Source: Melghirimyces profundicolus (GTDB lineage: Bacteria > Bacillota > Bacilli > Thermoactinomycetales > DSM-45169). From it: 64,000 bases of DNA. The translations under genes and the position numbers were made by a program. This document shows positions 32,263 to 42,296 of the stretch, piece after piece. The notes beneath the pieces were generated by a model. That model did not search any database and was not told where the DNA came from. It saw nothing but the letters and a program-made list of their open reading frames with translations. The stretch is taken from assembly GCF_003054245.1 (NCBI RefSeq), contig NZ_QBKR01000003.1:169305-233304 (forward strand). Direction: 5' to 3'. Within the stretch, counting starts at the first letter, position 1, and each line of letters starts with the position of its first letter.

Positions 32263-35141
32263 AACTGCGTCGGATTCATTTCCGGGGGTTCGGCCGCTGG
32301 GTGGACCGAACCTTTGAGCTGGGAGAAGGACTCAACCTGATCGAAGCCCCCAACGAAGCCGGAAAGTCGACCCTGATCCAGGGATTGTTCGCCCTTCTCT
32401 ACGGCGCGAAAAGAGAGGGTTACAGACAGCAGAGGAGAGAGGTTTGGTACGACGTTTACAAACCCTGGCAGGGAGAGGCCTACGGCGGGGAAGTGGATTT
32501 CTCCCTCCGGGGGAAGGAGTATCGCCTGAACCGCTCCCTTGTTTGGGGGAAGGATTCGGAGCAGCTGGTGGAACTGAAGACAGGGCGGGATCTGTCGGGG
32601 GATTATCCCATGGACGCACGAAGGGACCGGCAGTTCCTGAAAGGACTGACCGGCCTTTCCCGCAACCTGTTCACCCGGAGCACCTATTTTTCCTCCCAGG
32701 CCCTGACGGGGGATCAGGAGATGCTGGAGAAAATGCAGCAATTGATGGGAGAAGATGCCCGGGTGGAGCCGGTGCTGAACCGGGTAAAATCGGAGATCGA
32801 CAAGATCGGGGTCCGGGCCACAGGAAACAGGTCCTACGCCATCGCTCTGAGGAAACAGAAGAAGCTCCGGGAAGAAACGGGGAAAAAACGGGACATTCAC
32901 GAACGGCAGCGGGAGAGCCGACAGCGGCTGGCCGAATGGAACGACCGGTTGAACCGGTTGACAGAAGCCTTGAGAGAAGCGAAAGAGCAGGTCGAACAAT
33001 GGAAGAAATGGAAGGAAGCGACCCGGGAGCGGAACGAAGTGCTCCGGGAGCTGAAGCACCTCGGCGACCATCTGAAGGAAGCGGAGAATATTCGGGCGGA
33101 ACTGGAAAACCGGAAAGCCAAGCGTGAACAGGAGGCTCCGCCGGTTCTTCTCTCCGGGGAAGAGTCGGAAGAGATCCGTCAACTTCTGGATCGCCGCTCC
33201 CGCGTCTCCGAACAGATCCGGCAGTCGGAGGCAGGGATCCGGGAGGCGGAAGAAGCCATCCGCAGGCTGGAGGCCGAGAAGGAATCGCTGCTCCGGTTGG
33301 CCCCGGGCACCGTCCCGGTCCAACTGGACAAATTGAAACGTGTGAAGGAGGAGCGGGCGAAGCTCTCCCATCCGGAAGAAGAAACCGATGCAGAGGAATT
33401 GGAAGCGCTCCAAAAGGACGAAGGGGAGCTTCAACGGCTCGGCAACGAAAAGGAGGGACGGGACCGGGAGAAAAGCGGGTTGGAAGCAGAGCGGGACTCC
33501 CTCCGGGAACGCCTGCAACAGGCAAAGGAGAAGAAGGAGTTGGAGTCCGCCCTGTCCCGGGATGCCGCTTCCCCGAACCACGGCGGGCTTTGGTTGGGAG
33601 CGGGAGCCGCGGGGGCGGTGCTCTCGCTGATCCTCCTGGCCGTCTTCCCGCCCGTCGGAGCCCTTGCCTTGGCGGGAAGCGCGGTGGCGGTCTTCCAGGG
33701 ACTTCGGATGCGCAAGGATCAAAAAGCCCGGGAAAAGAAACGAAAGGGCCTCGAAGCCAAATGGAAAGACGTCTCCGATGCCATGGAAGCGGACCCTCAC
33801 CTGCCTGTCGACCCGGACCGGGTCGCTGCCATGCTGGATGAGGTGGAACAACGGTTGCGGCGGATCTCGGAAGAGCAAGAACAGATCCAAAGACGGCAAC
33901 AGGCCATCCTGAGCCGGTGGGAAGTCGGGTCGGCGACCGAGCTGTGGAAGCTGTGGAAAGAGAAATCGGCGGATCTGGAAATCAGGAAACGGATCGGCAC
34001 CCTGACCGACGAAGTGAAGGAATGGGCGTCTCCCTTCCGGGAGCGGTTGGGTGCCTTTGAGCTCACCCGTTGGGAGAAGAAAATCTCGGAACTGGGAGAA
34101 GAAGCGGAAGCGGCCCGTAAGCGCCGAACCTCCCTGGAGGCCCGGGTCCATTCCCTGAAAGAAGGACTGGAACAGCAGCAGAAAGAGGCGAAACAACTCA
34201 GGGCAGCGGAAACCCGATGGAAAGAGAAGCTGGGTTCCGAGGATCCGGCGGTATGGAAAGACTGGATCGCGAGAAGCCAGGAGACGCGCCGGCTGGATGA
34301 GAGAATCGGGGATTTGGCTGTGAAATGGGAGCAATGGGAAGCCAAGCGGCGGGAAGAAGCCTGGGATCAACGGCAGCAGGAGATGAAAGAAAAGCGGGCC
34401 GCCGCGGAAAAAGCCCTGGAGGGGGCGGATCTGCCCGAAGACCCGGAGGAAGCGCTTCGGCTCTGCTCCGACCGATTGACAGCGGCGGAAGCCGATGTCC
34501 GCCGGCTGGAAAGCGAATTCAGCGAGGTGAAAGGGCAAGCCGACCGATTGAGCGGGGAGCTGAACCGAATCGATGACCTCTCCCTCGGGGACCTGGAAAC
34601 GGCGTTGGAAGAGGCCGAAGAGGAAGTGGCGGCCCTGAACCGAAAACGAGCGGTGCTGAAAACGGTGCAGGAGGAGATCCGGGAAGCCGCCCGGGAAGCC
34701 CAGGAAGACCTCGCTCCGCAGCTTCATCCCCGGGCATCCGATGCCATCGGGGAGGTGACCGGCGGCCGTTACGGGAAATTGATGGTGGATCCCGCCGAGG
34801 GATTCGCTCTGAGCGTCTTCGTACCGGAGACCGGATCTTCCTGCCCGGTGGAACAGCTGAGCCGGGGCACGATCGACCAGATGTACTTCGCCCTTCGGCT
34901 GGCCTTGATCCGCTTCATCTCCGACAACGCTTCGATCCGTCTCCCCCTGATCCTGGATGACAGCCTGGTCCATTTTGACGAAGCCCGGCTGCGCCAGGCG
35001 CTTCGCATCCTCGGCAAAGTGGCCGGGGAACACCAGGTGCTTCTCTGCACCTGCCAGGATCGGGAGGGCCGGATGCTGGAAGCCGAAGGCATCCCCTTCA
35101 GCCGGCATCCCTTGACGGCACCGGGTGAGGGGACAGCTTGA
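32259..35141 (+). CDS. yhaN: SMC/Rad50-like ATPase (YhaN-like)
   Basis: A 960-residue protein. The N-terminal Walker A is EAPNEAGKSTL (about 29-39). Two long coiled-coil stretches flank a hydrophobic double segment at about 444-482 (WLGAGAAGAVLSLILL ... VGALALAGSAVAV), a feature of YhaN that may insert in the membrane. At the C-terminus are the ABC signature LSRGTIDQMYFALRLAL and Walker B LPLILDDSLVHFDE. It pairs with the YhaO-like nuclease, which is encoded just before and overlaps by ATGA. Confidence 0.88.
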   Translation: MKLRRIHFRGFGRWVDRTFELGEGLNLIEAPNEAGKSTLIQGLFALLYGAKREGYRQQRREVWYDVYKPWQGEAYGGEVDFSLRGKEYRLNRSLVWGKDSEQLVELKTGRDLSGDYPMDARRDRQFLKGLTGLSRNLFTRSTYFSSQALTGDQEMLEKMQQLMGEDARVEPVLNRVKSEIDKIGVRATGNRSYAIALRKQKKLREETGKKRDIHERQRESRQRLAEWNDRLNRLTEALREAKEQVEQWKKWKEATRERNEVLRELKHLGDHLKEAENIRAELENRKAKREQEAPPVLLSGEESEEIRQLLDRRSRVSEQIRQSEAGIREAEEAIRRLEAEKESLLRLAPGTVPVQLDKLKRVKEERAKLSHPEEETDAEELEALQKDEGELQRLGNEKEGRDREKSGLEAERDSLRERLQQAKEKKELESALSRDAASPNHGGLWLGAGAAGAVLSLILLAVFPPVGALALAGSAVAVFQGLRMRKDQKAREKKRKGLEAKWKDVSDAMEADPHLPVDPDRVAAMLDEVEQRLRRISEEQEQIQRRQQAILSRWEVGSATELWKLWKEKSADLEIRKRIGTLTDEVKEWASPFRERLGAFELTRWEKKISELGEEAEAARKRRTSLEARVHSLKEGLEQQQKEAKQLRAAETRWKEKLGSEDPAVWKDWIARSQETRRLDERIGDLAVKWEQWEAKRREEAWDQRQQEMKEKRAAAEKALEGADLPEDPEEALRLCSDRLTAAEADVRRLESEFSEVKGQADRLSGELNRIDDLSLGDLETALEEAEEEVAALNRKRAVLKTVQEEIREAAREAQEDLAPQLHPRASDAIGEVTGGRYGKLMVDPAEGFALSVFVPETGSSCPVEQLSRGTIDQMYFALRLALIRFISDNASIRLPLILDDSLVHFDEARLRQALRILGKVAGEHQVLLCTCQDREGRMLEAEGIPFSRHPLTAPGEGTA

Positions 35142-35266
35142 TCTTTACGGGTAGCAAACGGCGAGGTGCGGAGACGAAAATCGCGCCCGCTGCCTTTGCA
35201 GTGTCATCCGGCGACGGGATTCACCGTCGTTTTTCTTTTAAAACGGGGAAACGCCACTGATATAAT

Positions 35267-35320
35267 AGAAGTATTGTGAAAGAGTGAACGGCGGCATTTA
35301 CCCGAAGCCGCTCCGGTTTA
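35267..35320 (-). mobile_element. MITE-like element, copy C (one end)
   Basis: AGAAGTATTGTGAAAGAGTG followed by GCGGCATTTACCCGAAGCCGCTCCGG is the reverse complement of the right end of copies A and D with some changes. The other end is missing. It starts directly after a TATAAT at 35261-35266, which may be the -10 of the addB promoter. Confidence 0.6.
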
Positions 35321-35355
35321 CAGGGCTTGTCTGATTGAAAAGCAGGGACGGGGTG

Positions 35356-38300
35356 ATGCGATTGGCGGGAACAATCTATTTGCACCCGGTTTCCGATTGG
35401 GAAGCCGGGATCGGTTTCAACCGGCCCCGGCGGGGAAAGAACATTCCCTGCGTGGTGCCCGGTTCGCGGTTGGTTCGGACCTTGCGGCGGCGTTTTCATC
35501 GGAGAGAGGAAGGGAAGGTTCCCTTCCAATTTTTCACCTTTGACCAGTTCGTTCGCTGGCTGTTGTCCCTGGCAAGGGAACGGCTGATGACCCCGGTGGC
35601 TCAGGAGCTGGTGGTGCAGCAGGCGGTGGCCGATGTGGAAGAGCGGGCAGGATTTCACTATTTCGGTGGGATGACCGCGCGGCCGGGGTGGCTGAAAAAG
35701 GTGGAAGCCTGGATCGGGGAGGTCAAGCGGGCGGGGGTGCGCCCGGCACGGTTGAAACAACTGTGGGAGGAACGGGGGGAGAAGTACCGGGAACTGGCCT
35801 TGATTTACGAGGCTTATCAGGAGTTGCTCCGGATCCACGGTTGGGTGGATCACGAGGAGCCCTACATTCAGCTCTGTGATGCCCTGAGCCGGCGGGAAGG
35901 GAGGGGTTCCCTCCCGGATGAAGTGATCGTGGAACAGTTTTCCGATCTCACCTTTATGCAGCAGGAAGTGCTGGTCTCCCTGGTGACGGCCGGCGTGGAG
36001 GTGTCCCTGCACCTGGCCTGGGACCGGGACCGGCCCCGTCTGTTCCGGGAGACGGCGGAGGTGGTGGAACGGCTGCGGAAAAGGGGGTTTTCCCTGAAGG
36101 AAATGCCCCGATCGAAGAAGATCGGGAAAGCATCGCCTCTGTTCCATCTGGAGGAGCGGGCCTTTTCCTCCCGGCCGGATCCCGTTTCGGCGGAGCAAAG
36201 GGTGGAAGTGATCTCCGCCACCGATCGGGAACAGGAAGTGGAGCAAGTGGTCAACCGGCTGAAAGGGTGGTTGAAGGAATCGCAAGCCCCCCTGTCGGAC
36301 GCCGCGCTGGTCTGCAACGACCCGGATGTCTATGTCCCCCTGGTGACCACCGCCTTGGAGGCGGCAGGCCTTCCCTGTGAACAGGGAAAAATCCGGGATC
36401 TTCGTTCCCACCCCTTGATGCAAACCCTGTTGGGGGCGCTGGACCTTCGTCAGGGCCGGGAAGAAAGCGGTCCCGGACTGCTGGAAAGCCCCTATCTCCC
36501 CTGGGCGGGGGGAAGGGAAACGCAAAGCCGCTGGATCCGGGCGTGGCGTCTGTTGGGGAAACCGCGCACCGAGGCGGAGCTCAACCAACGCCTGGAGACC
36601 ATGCGGGTCCAACCGATCCTGGAAGCGGAGGAATGGGAAGGGTTGCGCCTTTTGTTCCGCTGGGTGGAGGAGATCCCCCTGAAAGCGACCTGGCGGGAGT
36701 GGCTGGACTTATTTCCCCGATGGGCGGGAGCGCTCAAGCGCGAAGAAGCCTGGCGGGAGATGGGACGGGATCCGGAACTGTTGCCGACACTGGCCGGGGA
36801 ACTGGATGCCTGGAAGCAAATCGACGCGGTGTTGGAGGAGTGGAAAGCGGTCTTCGACGCCTCCGCATTGGGGGGACGGGTCGTCGACTTGCGTTCCTTC
36901 ACCGCCCAACTGGAGCAGGCGGCGGACCGCAAGGAGGTCCGCCTGTCCCCGGGACGGCGGGGCGGCGTTCATCTGCTTCCGCCCAACCAGGTCGGGGGGC
37001 ATCGTTACAAAGCCGTCTTTATGCTGGGATGCGCCGAGGGGGAATGGCCACGCCCGGTTCGGGAGGATTGGCTGATTCCCGACAGCGAACGAAGGCGTCT
37101 CCGCCGGGAGGAGGTGGGGCTGGCCACCTCGGCGGAACAGCGGTCCCAGAGGCTGGTTCCCTTTTACCGGACCGCCCGGGCGGCCACCGAACGGCTGGTC
37201 CTGTCTTATCCTGCGCTGAAACCGGACGGGAAACAGCAGCTCCCGTCCCCCTGGCTGGACGAGCTTCTGTCCCTGTTCACGAAGGAGAGTGTCCGATGGA
37301 CCATCTCGGATCCCGGGGACCTGCTTCCCGCCCGCTGGGAGGATTGTCTCACCCTCTCCCGGGGGTTGGAAAAGGCGATTGAGGTGCTGAACCGACCGGC
37401 GGAGGGGAGTGACGAGGCGGTTTATGCCCTGGAGGTCGTCCGGCGGTATCAACGGGAGCATCCCGCGCAACACCGGCGGTTGGCGGAGCGGATCCGGGTG
37501 GAGCGTCTCCGCTGGGGCGGGGGGTACTCCCCCTTCGACGGGGTATTGGATCCCTCCCCCCTGCAGCGGGAGGTGGGCCGCAGCATCCGGGAACAGGTCT
37601 GGAGCGCCACCAGCCTCAACGGGCTGATCCAGTGCCGGTTTCACTTTTTGGCGGGATGGATTTGGAATGTGTCTCCCCGGGAGCCGGTGGAAAAAGGGCT
37701 CTCCCCTTTGGAGCGGGGGGATCTCCTGCACCGGATCCTGTGGCGGTTCTGGAACCACTATCGAAACCATCCCTTCGACCCCGGCCGGGCCGAAGAGATC
37801 CGGGAGCATTTGCTGGCCGTGGCGGAGCGGGCCTTTGCCGAAGCGGCGGAGGAGGGGGACTGGGAGCGGCGGGATCCGTTCCGGTTCCGGATCGAAACCC
37901 ACCGCATCCGGCAGCAATTGCTCCACTTCCTGGCTCATGAGATCCAGTGGCGCCAAAAAGTGCGGGAGGGTCTCACCCCGCGCTTTCTGGAACTCGGCTT
38001 CGGCATGCCGGTCGAGGGAGAGGTGGATCCGGAAACCCGCACCGCCCCGGCGGAGGTGAGACTGGGAGACGATCGCGTCATCCGGGTTCGGGGGAAAGTG
38101 GACCGGGTGGACATGGATGCCGATGGCCACTATGCGATCTACGACTATAAATCGGGATCGGCTCCGAAAACGGAGGAGATCCTCGCGGGGCTCCAATTGC
38201 AACTGCTCCTTTACCTGTGGGTGTTGCAGGAGGCCTTCGGCTTGGATCCGGAAAAGGTGCTGGGGGCGGCCTATTATACCGCCAAAAAGCGCGGGGATGA

Positions 38301-38595
38301 CGGCACTCCCCCCACGGACAACCGGAACCGGGGACTCTGGCGGAAAGGATGGGCGGAACGGGCCGGGATCGGCAGAGCGGGCAGCCTGCTGGAAGCAAAA
38401 GAGTGGTCGGAGGTCCAGCAGTCGGTTCGTCAGCTGATCGACCGGCAGTTGAACCGGGTGGTGCGGGGCGATTTCGCCGTGGCTCCGACCCGGGAATGTC
38501 CCGCCTTTTGCCCGCATCGCACCCTTTGCCGGATCGATGACCTGCGCATGGCGGACAAGGAGCTCCCTTGGGAAGGAAAGGAGGGGGAAGCATGA
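35356..38595 (+). CDS. addB: AddB-like helicase-nuclease subunit
   Basis: A 1079-residue protein in the AddB place, overlapping addA by ATGA. The C-terminal PD-(D/E)XK nuclease has GKVDRVDMDADGHYAIYDYKSG and LQLQLLLYLWVLQ. An iron-staple pattern is visible: C760 (LIQCRFHF) and C1048-x3-C1052-x5-C1058. The N-terminus (MRLAGTIYLHPVSDWEAGIG) shows no Walker A, unlike Bacillus subtilis AddB, and the protein is shorter than its roughly 1166 residues. Start is ATG 35356 with GGACGGGGTG upstream; TTG 35335 has no ribosome site. It should process double-strand breaks with AddA. Confidence 0.8.
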   Translation: MRLAGTIYLHPVSDWEAGIGFNRPRRGKNIPCVVPGSRLVRTLRRRFHRREEGKVPFQFFTFDQFVRWLLSLARERLMTPVAQELVVQQAVADVEERAGFHYFGGMTARPGWLKKVEAWIGEVKRAGVRPARLKQLWEERGEKYRELALIYEAYQELLRIHGWVDHEEPYIQLCDALSRREGRGSLPDEVIVEQFSDLTFMQQEVLVSLVTAGVEVSLHLAWDRDRPRLFRETAEVVERLRKRGFSLKEMPRSKKIGKASPLFHLEERAFSSRPDPVSAEQRVEVISATDREQEVEQVVNRLKGWLKESQAPLSDAALVCNDPDVYVPLVTTALEAAGLPCEQGKIRDLRSHPLMQTLLGALDLRQGREESGPGLLESPYLPWAGGRETQSRWIRAWRLLGKPRTEAELNQRLETMRVQPILEAEEWEGLRLLFRWVEEIPLKATWREWLDLFPRWAGALKREEAWREMGRDPELLPTLAGELDAWKQIDAVLEEWKAVFDASALGGRVVDLRSFTAQLEQAADRKEVRLSPGRRGGVHLLPPNQVGGHRYKAVFMLGCAEGEWPRPVREDWLIPDSERRRLRREEVGLATSAEQRSQRLVPFYRTARAATERLVLSYPALKPDGKQQLPSPWLDELLSLFTKESVRWTISDPGDLLPARWEDCLTLSRGLEKAIEVLNRPAEGSDEAVYALEVVRRYQREHPAQHRRLAERIRVERLRWGGGYSPFDGVLDPSPLQREVGRSIREQVWSATSLNGLIQCRFHFLAGWIWNVSPREPVEKGLSPLERGDLLHRILWRFWNHYRNHPFDPGRAEEIREHLLAVAERAFAEAAEEGDWERRDPFRFRIETHRIRQQLLHFLAHEIQWRQKVREGLTPRFLELGFGMPVEGEVDPETRTAPAEVRLGDDRVIRVRGKVDRVDMDADGHYAIYDYKSGSAPKTEEILAGLQLQLLLYLWVLQEAFGLDPEKVLGAAYYTAKKRGDDGTPPTDNRNRGLWRKGWAERAGIGRAGSLLEAKEWSEVQQSVRQLIDRQLNRVVRGDFAVAPTRECPAFCPHRTLCRIDDLRMADKELPWEGKEGEA

Positions 38596-41500
38596 GCCTT
38601 CGCATGACCCCGGACCAAACCCGGGCCGTGGAGTCCCTGGATACGGACTGCATCGTCTCCGCCGGGGCCGGCTCGGGGAAAACCCGGGTGCTGGTGGAGC
38701 GGTTTCTGCGCATCTTGGAGGAACACGGGGAGGATCCCGACATCCTGGAGCGGATCGTGGCCATCACCTTTACCGAGAAGGCGGCGACGGAGATGAAAGA
38801 TCGGGTCCGCCAAGGCTTGAAAGATCGTCTGGAGAACGCCCGGAAGCGGGATGACACGGAAGCGGCGGATCGGTGGTACCGGTTGCTGACGGAGGCGGAA
38901 CGGACCCGGATCACCACCATTCACTCCTTCTGCACCCGCCTGTTGCGGGACTTTCCCGTGGAAGCCGGTGTGGATCCCGGTTTTTCTGTGATGGACGAGA
39001 CGGAAGCGGGGATGTTGCTGAGGGAGACGGTGGAGGCTTCGCTCCCCCGGGTGACGGAGTTGCCGGATCCGGGCCGGACTCACCTGGAACAATGGATCTC
39101 CCACTGGGGGGTGGAGGGCTGCATTCCCTGGGTGATGGAAGCCTGCCATCGGATGGCCGGGAACGGCTGGGATCCCGGGGATCTGCTTCACCGGACCCGA
39201 AGCCACCTCCATCTCACCGCCGGGAAGTTGCAGGCGGAATGGCGGGAGCGTCGGGAAGCCCTGCTGATGTTGGCCGATCCGCTCATGCACCTGAAAGGGG
39301 GGAAAAAGCTCCAGACTTTCCAGCGGGACTGGCCGGGGCTGTCCCTGGAGATCCTGGAAGCGGGCAATCCGGCGGATCTCATCTCCCCGCTGGAGGAACT
39401 GGGCAAGCTGTTGCAGGGGAACTGGGGGAAGAAGACGGAAATCACCGCCCCCCGGGACCGGCTGAAGGAAGAAGTGCAAGAGCTGTTGAACGTGGCGACG
39501 GGTCTCACTCTGATGCCGGTGGAGCGGGAGATGTCGGAAGCGATGGGTTCCCTGCTGGCCGAGGTCCATCAACGGTACGTCCGGGCGAAGCGGGAGCGCT
39601 CCGCCCTCGATTTTGACGATCTGCAGACCCGGGCCATCCATCTGTTGCGCGATCATCCGAAGGTCTTGGATCGGGTTCGGGATTCGATCCGCTTTCTGAT
39701 GGTGGATGAATTCCAGGATACCAATGACGGCCAAAAGAAACTGGTCGATCTGTTGTGTGGAGATCCGGCCTCTTCCCCGCCGGGAAAGCTGTTTGTGGTG
39801 GGTGATCCCAAACAGTCCATTTACCGGTTCCGCGGGGCGGAAGTGAGGGTCTTCGGAGAGACCCGGGAGGAGATCCGGTCCAGAGGGGGCCGGGAAGTGA
39901 ACCTGGTGGACAATTTCCGTTCCGATCCGGCGCTGGTCGATTTCGTCAATCTGCTGTTCGGCCGCTTAATGTCCGGGGATCCGACCTCCCCCAACCACTA
40001 CCGGGAAACGGTGGCCAACCGGGAGCCCAAAGACGGGTTGCGGGTGGAGTATCTCCCCGTCCCGGATTCAAAGGCATGCCCGGAGGGAAAGGACCCCCGG
40101 GATGTGGAGGCGGAGCGGGTCGCCCGGCGGATCCGACAGCTGCTGGATGAAGGAACCCCGCCCGGGGAGATTGCGGTTTTATTCCAGGCCATGACCCATG
40201 TGAAGCGGTATGAGAAAGCGCTGGTCCGGCGGGGGATCCCCTTTTACGTGGTCAAAGGACGGGGATTTTACGACCGGCAGGAAGTGGTGGACGTCCTCCA
40301 CTATCTCCGCTTCCTGGCCGATCCCGGTGATTTGCTGTCCTTGACCGGGGTGTTGCGCTCCCCGTTCTGCGGGGTATCCGACGGGACCATCCTCGCCTTG
40401 ACCCGGGAACCGGGCTGGGAGCAATCTCCCGGGCGGTGGCCGGAAATCGAAGGGATCCGTGAAGGGGAACGGCAGAAGCTGGCAGGGTTCGCCGATCAAC
40501 TGGCGAGGGCCCGGCGGTGGGCCGGCCGTCTCCCCGTGGCCGAGCTGATCGAGCGGTTGTTGGAGAGTTCCGGCTACCGCCATGTCCTGTGGGCCACCCC
40601 CCAAGGAAAACAGGCCCGGGCCAACCTGGACAAGCTGGTTCATCTGGCTCGCGGGCAGAAACATCAGGGGGGTTCCATCGAAACGTTCCTTCAATCGGTG
40701 GAGGAGTGGCAGACGGTGCAACAGGAAACGGAAGCGGCGGTGGAACCGGAGGACGGGAACAGCGTCAAGCTGATGACCATTCACCAGTCCAAGGGTCTGG
40801 AGTTTCCCGTCGTCTTTGTCCCCGACCTGTCCCGGAGTCCCAATGTCAACCAATCCGACGTGACGGTGGACCGGGAATTCGGCCTGGTTCTTCTGTTGCG
40901 GGGAATCGCCGGTGTCCGGGGGGAGCCGTTTCGGTGGCGGAAATGGAAAGAGCGGGAACAGCGGCTGGAACGGGAAGAGTCGGTTCGTCTCTTCTATGTG
41001 GCGGCCACCCGGGCGGAACACCGTCTGATCCTGAGCGGTGTTCCCCAGGAGCATAAAGGGGGGAAGAAAGGGGAACCGATCCTGTCTGCCGATACCTGGA
41101 GCAAATGGCTGGACGGGGTCTTCGGGTTCGACCGCATCGACTGGGAAAGGGAGAACTGGGACCTCGGGGAGAAAGAGGTCGTCCTCCGGGTCCATCCCCG
41201 GGAGGAGGAAGAGGGGGATCCAAAGCCGCCGGAGGCGGCCTCTCCGTTGGCCTCCGGTTGGTTTGAACAGCCGGAAGCGGTCTCCCCGGAAGAATCCCCG
41301 GCCCGTGAGGCGGCCACGGCGATGGAACCCCGCGGGTGGCAGCCGGTGGATCGGCCGGAGATCAGCGTCACCGACATCATGACCCTGGTCAACTGCCCGC
41401 GCAAATACTTTTACAGCCGCATCTTGGGAATCTCTTTTCCCGCCGGATGGACGGAGGAGCCGGAAGAAGAGCTCCGCGACGAGGAAGAATCCTTTCTTCT

Positions 41501-42137
41501 CACCCCGCAGCGGAAAGGGGAGATGGTTCACCGGATGATCGAGGAGTGCCCCCCGTCCTTCGGGGACGAGAGCCTGGAAGACTTTTGGGAGCGGATGATG
41601 GATCTCTTCCGGGTGAATCCATCGGTCCGAACCGAAGTCCGACGGGAGCTTCAGCCGCTGTTCGAGGCGTACCGGAACAGCCGGTTTCACCGGGACGCCC
41701 ACCGGTATTCCCAAGTGGAAAGGGAAGCCCGCTTTGTCCGGGTTCTGGCGGACCTGGAGGTGGAAGGGGTGGTGGACCGGCTGCATTGTACCCCCGATGG
41801 AAGTTGGGAGCTGGTCGACTACAAGACCAATGGGATCCGTGCCGAAGAAGTGGAAGCGACCGCCCGGGAATACCTGCCCCAGATGCAATTGTACGTCCTG
41901 GCGGCACGGGAGAAGTGGGGCCGGCAGGTCAGCCGCGCCACCCTGTTTTTTCTGCACCCCGGGAAGGAGTTCTCCTGGGAAGTGGACGACGAATGGGTGC
42001 GGCAAGCCGAGGAACATCTCGCCGAAACTTCCCGCCTCTTTCTCCGGGGACAGGGGATCGAAGATTATTCGCCGCGTCCCGGCAAACGATGCGGGTATTG
42101 CGAGTTCCGTCATTTTTGCGGGGCCGCCGGCAATTGA
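38592..42137 (+). CDS. addA: AddA helicase-nuclease subunit
   Basis: A 1181-residue UvrD-type helicase with nuclease. Motifs in order are SAGAGSGKTRVLVERF (Walker A), ITFTEKAATEM, LMVDEFQDTN, VVGDPKQSIYRFRGA, LVDNFRSD, MTIHQSKGLEFPVVFVP and FYVAATRAEHRL. The C-terminal nuclease has GVVDRLH ... WELVDYKTN and YLPQMQLYVL. Unusually, four cysteines frame it: C935 (LVNCPRKYFYSR) and C1167-x2-C1170-x5-C1176, the pattern of an Fe-S staple that in Bacillus subtilis belongs to AddB. ATG 38592 follows GGAGGGGG. It repairs breaks and feeds RecA. Confidence 0.9.
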   Translation: MSLRMTPDQTRAVESLDTDCIVSAGAGSGKTRVLVERFLRILEEHGEDPDILERIVAITFTEKAATEMKDRVRQGLKDRLENARKRDDTEAADRWYRLLTEAERTRITTIHSFCTRLLRDFPVEAGVDPGFSVMDETEAGMLLRETVEASLPRVTELPDPGRTHLEQWISHWGVEGCIPWVMEACHRMAGNGWDPGDLLHRTRSHLHLTAGKLQAEWRERREALLMLADPLMHLKGGKKLQTFQRDWPGLSLEILEAGNPADLISPLEELGKLLQGNWGKKTEITAPRDRLKEEVQELLNVATGLTLMPVEREMSEAMGSLLAEVHQRYVRAKRERSALDFDDLQTRAIHLLRDHPKVLDRVRDSIRFLMVDEFQDTNDGQKKLVDLLCGDPASSPPGKLFVVGDPKQSIYRFRGAEVRVFGETREEIRSRGGREVNLVDNFRSDPALVDFVNLLFGRLMSGDPTSPNHYRETVANREPKDGLRVEYLPVPDSKACPEGKDPRDVEAERVARRIRQLLDEGTPPGEIAVLFQAMTHVKRYEKALVRRGIPFYVVKGRGFYDRQEVVDVLHYLRFLADPGDLLSLTGVLRSPFCGVSDGTILALTREPGWEQSPGRWPEIEGIREGERQKLAGFADQLARARRWAGRLPVAELIERLLESSGYRHVLWATPQGKQARANLDKLVHLARGQKHQGGSIETFLQSVEEWQTVQQETEAAVEPEDGNSVKLMTIHQSKGLEFPVVFVPDLSRSPNVNQSDVTVDREFGLVLLLRGIAGVRGEPFRWRKWKEREQRLEREESVRLFYVAATRAEHRLILSGVPQEHKGGKKGEPILSADTWSKWLDGVFGFDRIDWERENWDLGEKEVVLRVHPREEEEGDPKPPEAASPLASGWFEQPEAVSPEESPAREAATAMEPRGWQPVDRPEISVTDIMTLVNCPRKYFYSRILGISFPAGWTEEPEEELRDEEESFLLTPQRKGEMVHRMIEECPPSFGDESLEDFWERMMDLFRVNPSVRTEVRRELQPLFEAYRNSRFHRDAHRYSQVEREARFVRVLADLEVEGVVDRLHCTPDGSWELVDYKTNGIRAEEVEATAREYLPQMQLYVLAAREKWGRQVSRATLFFLHPGKEFSWEVDDEWVRQAEEHLAETSRLFLRGQGIEDYSPRPGKRCGYCEFRHFCGAAGN

Positions 42138-42296
42138 ACGCTTTTTCCCACCGGTGCGGCCCGGCAGGAATCCCGCTTCCATCCTCTCCATCACAGATCG
42201 GGGGTTTCCCCGATGAAAAACAGGTATGATATATTCAGAGTGGAAAATCAGTCTTTGGGTTCGATGGGCACCTACATATTAAAGGAGGAGTTTGCC

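Noticed and set aside
32217..35108. 963-codon frame antisense to the YhaN-like ATPase
   Set aside because: It arises from the skewed codon use of the real gene; the protein is Phe/Leu/Pro-rich without a recognisable fold.
40179..42194. 671-codon frame antisense to addA
   Set aside because: It is a compositional shadow of the addA nuclease end with no supporting features.
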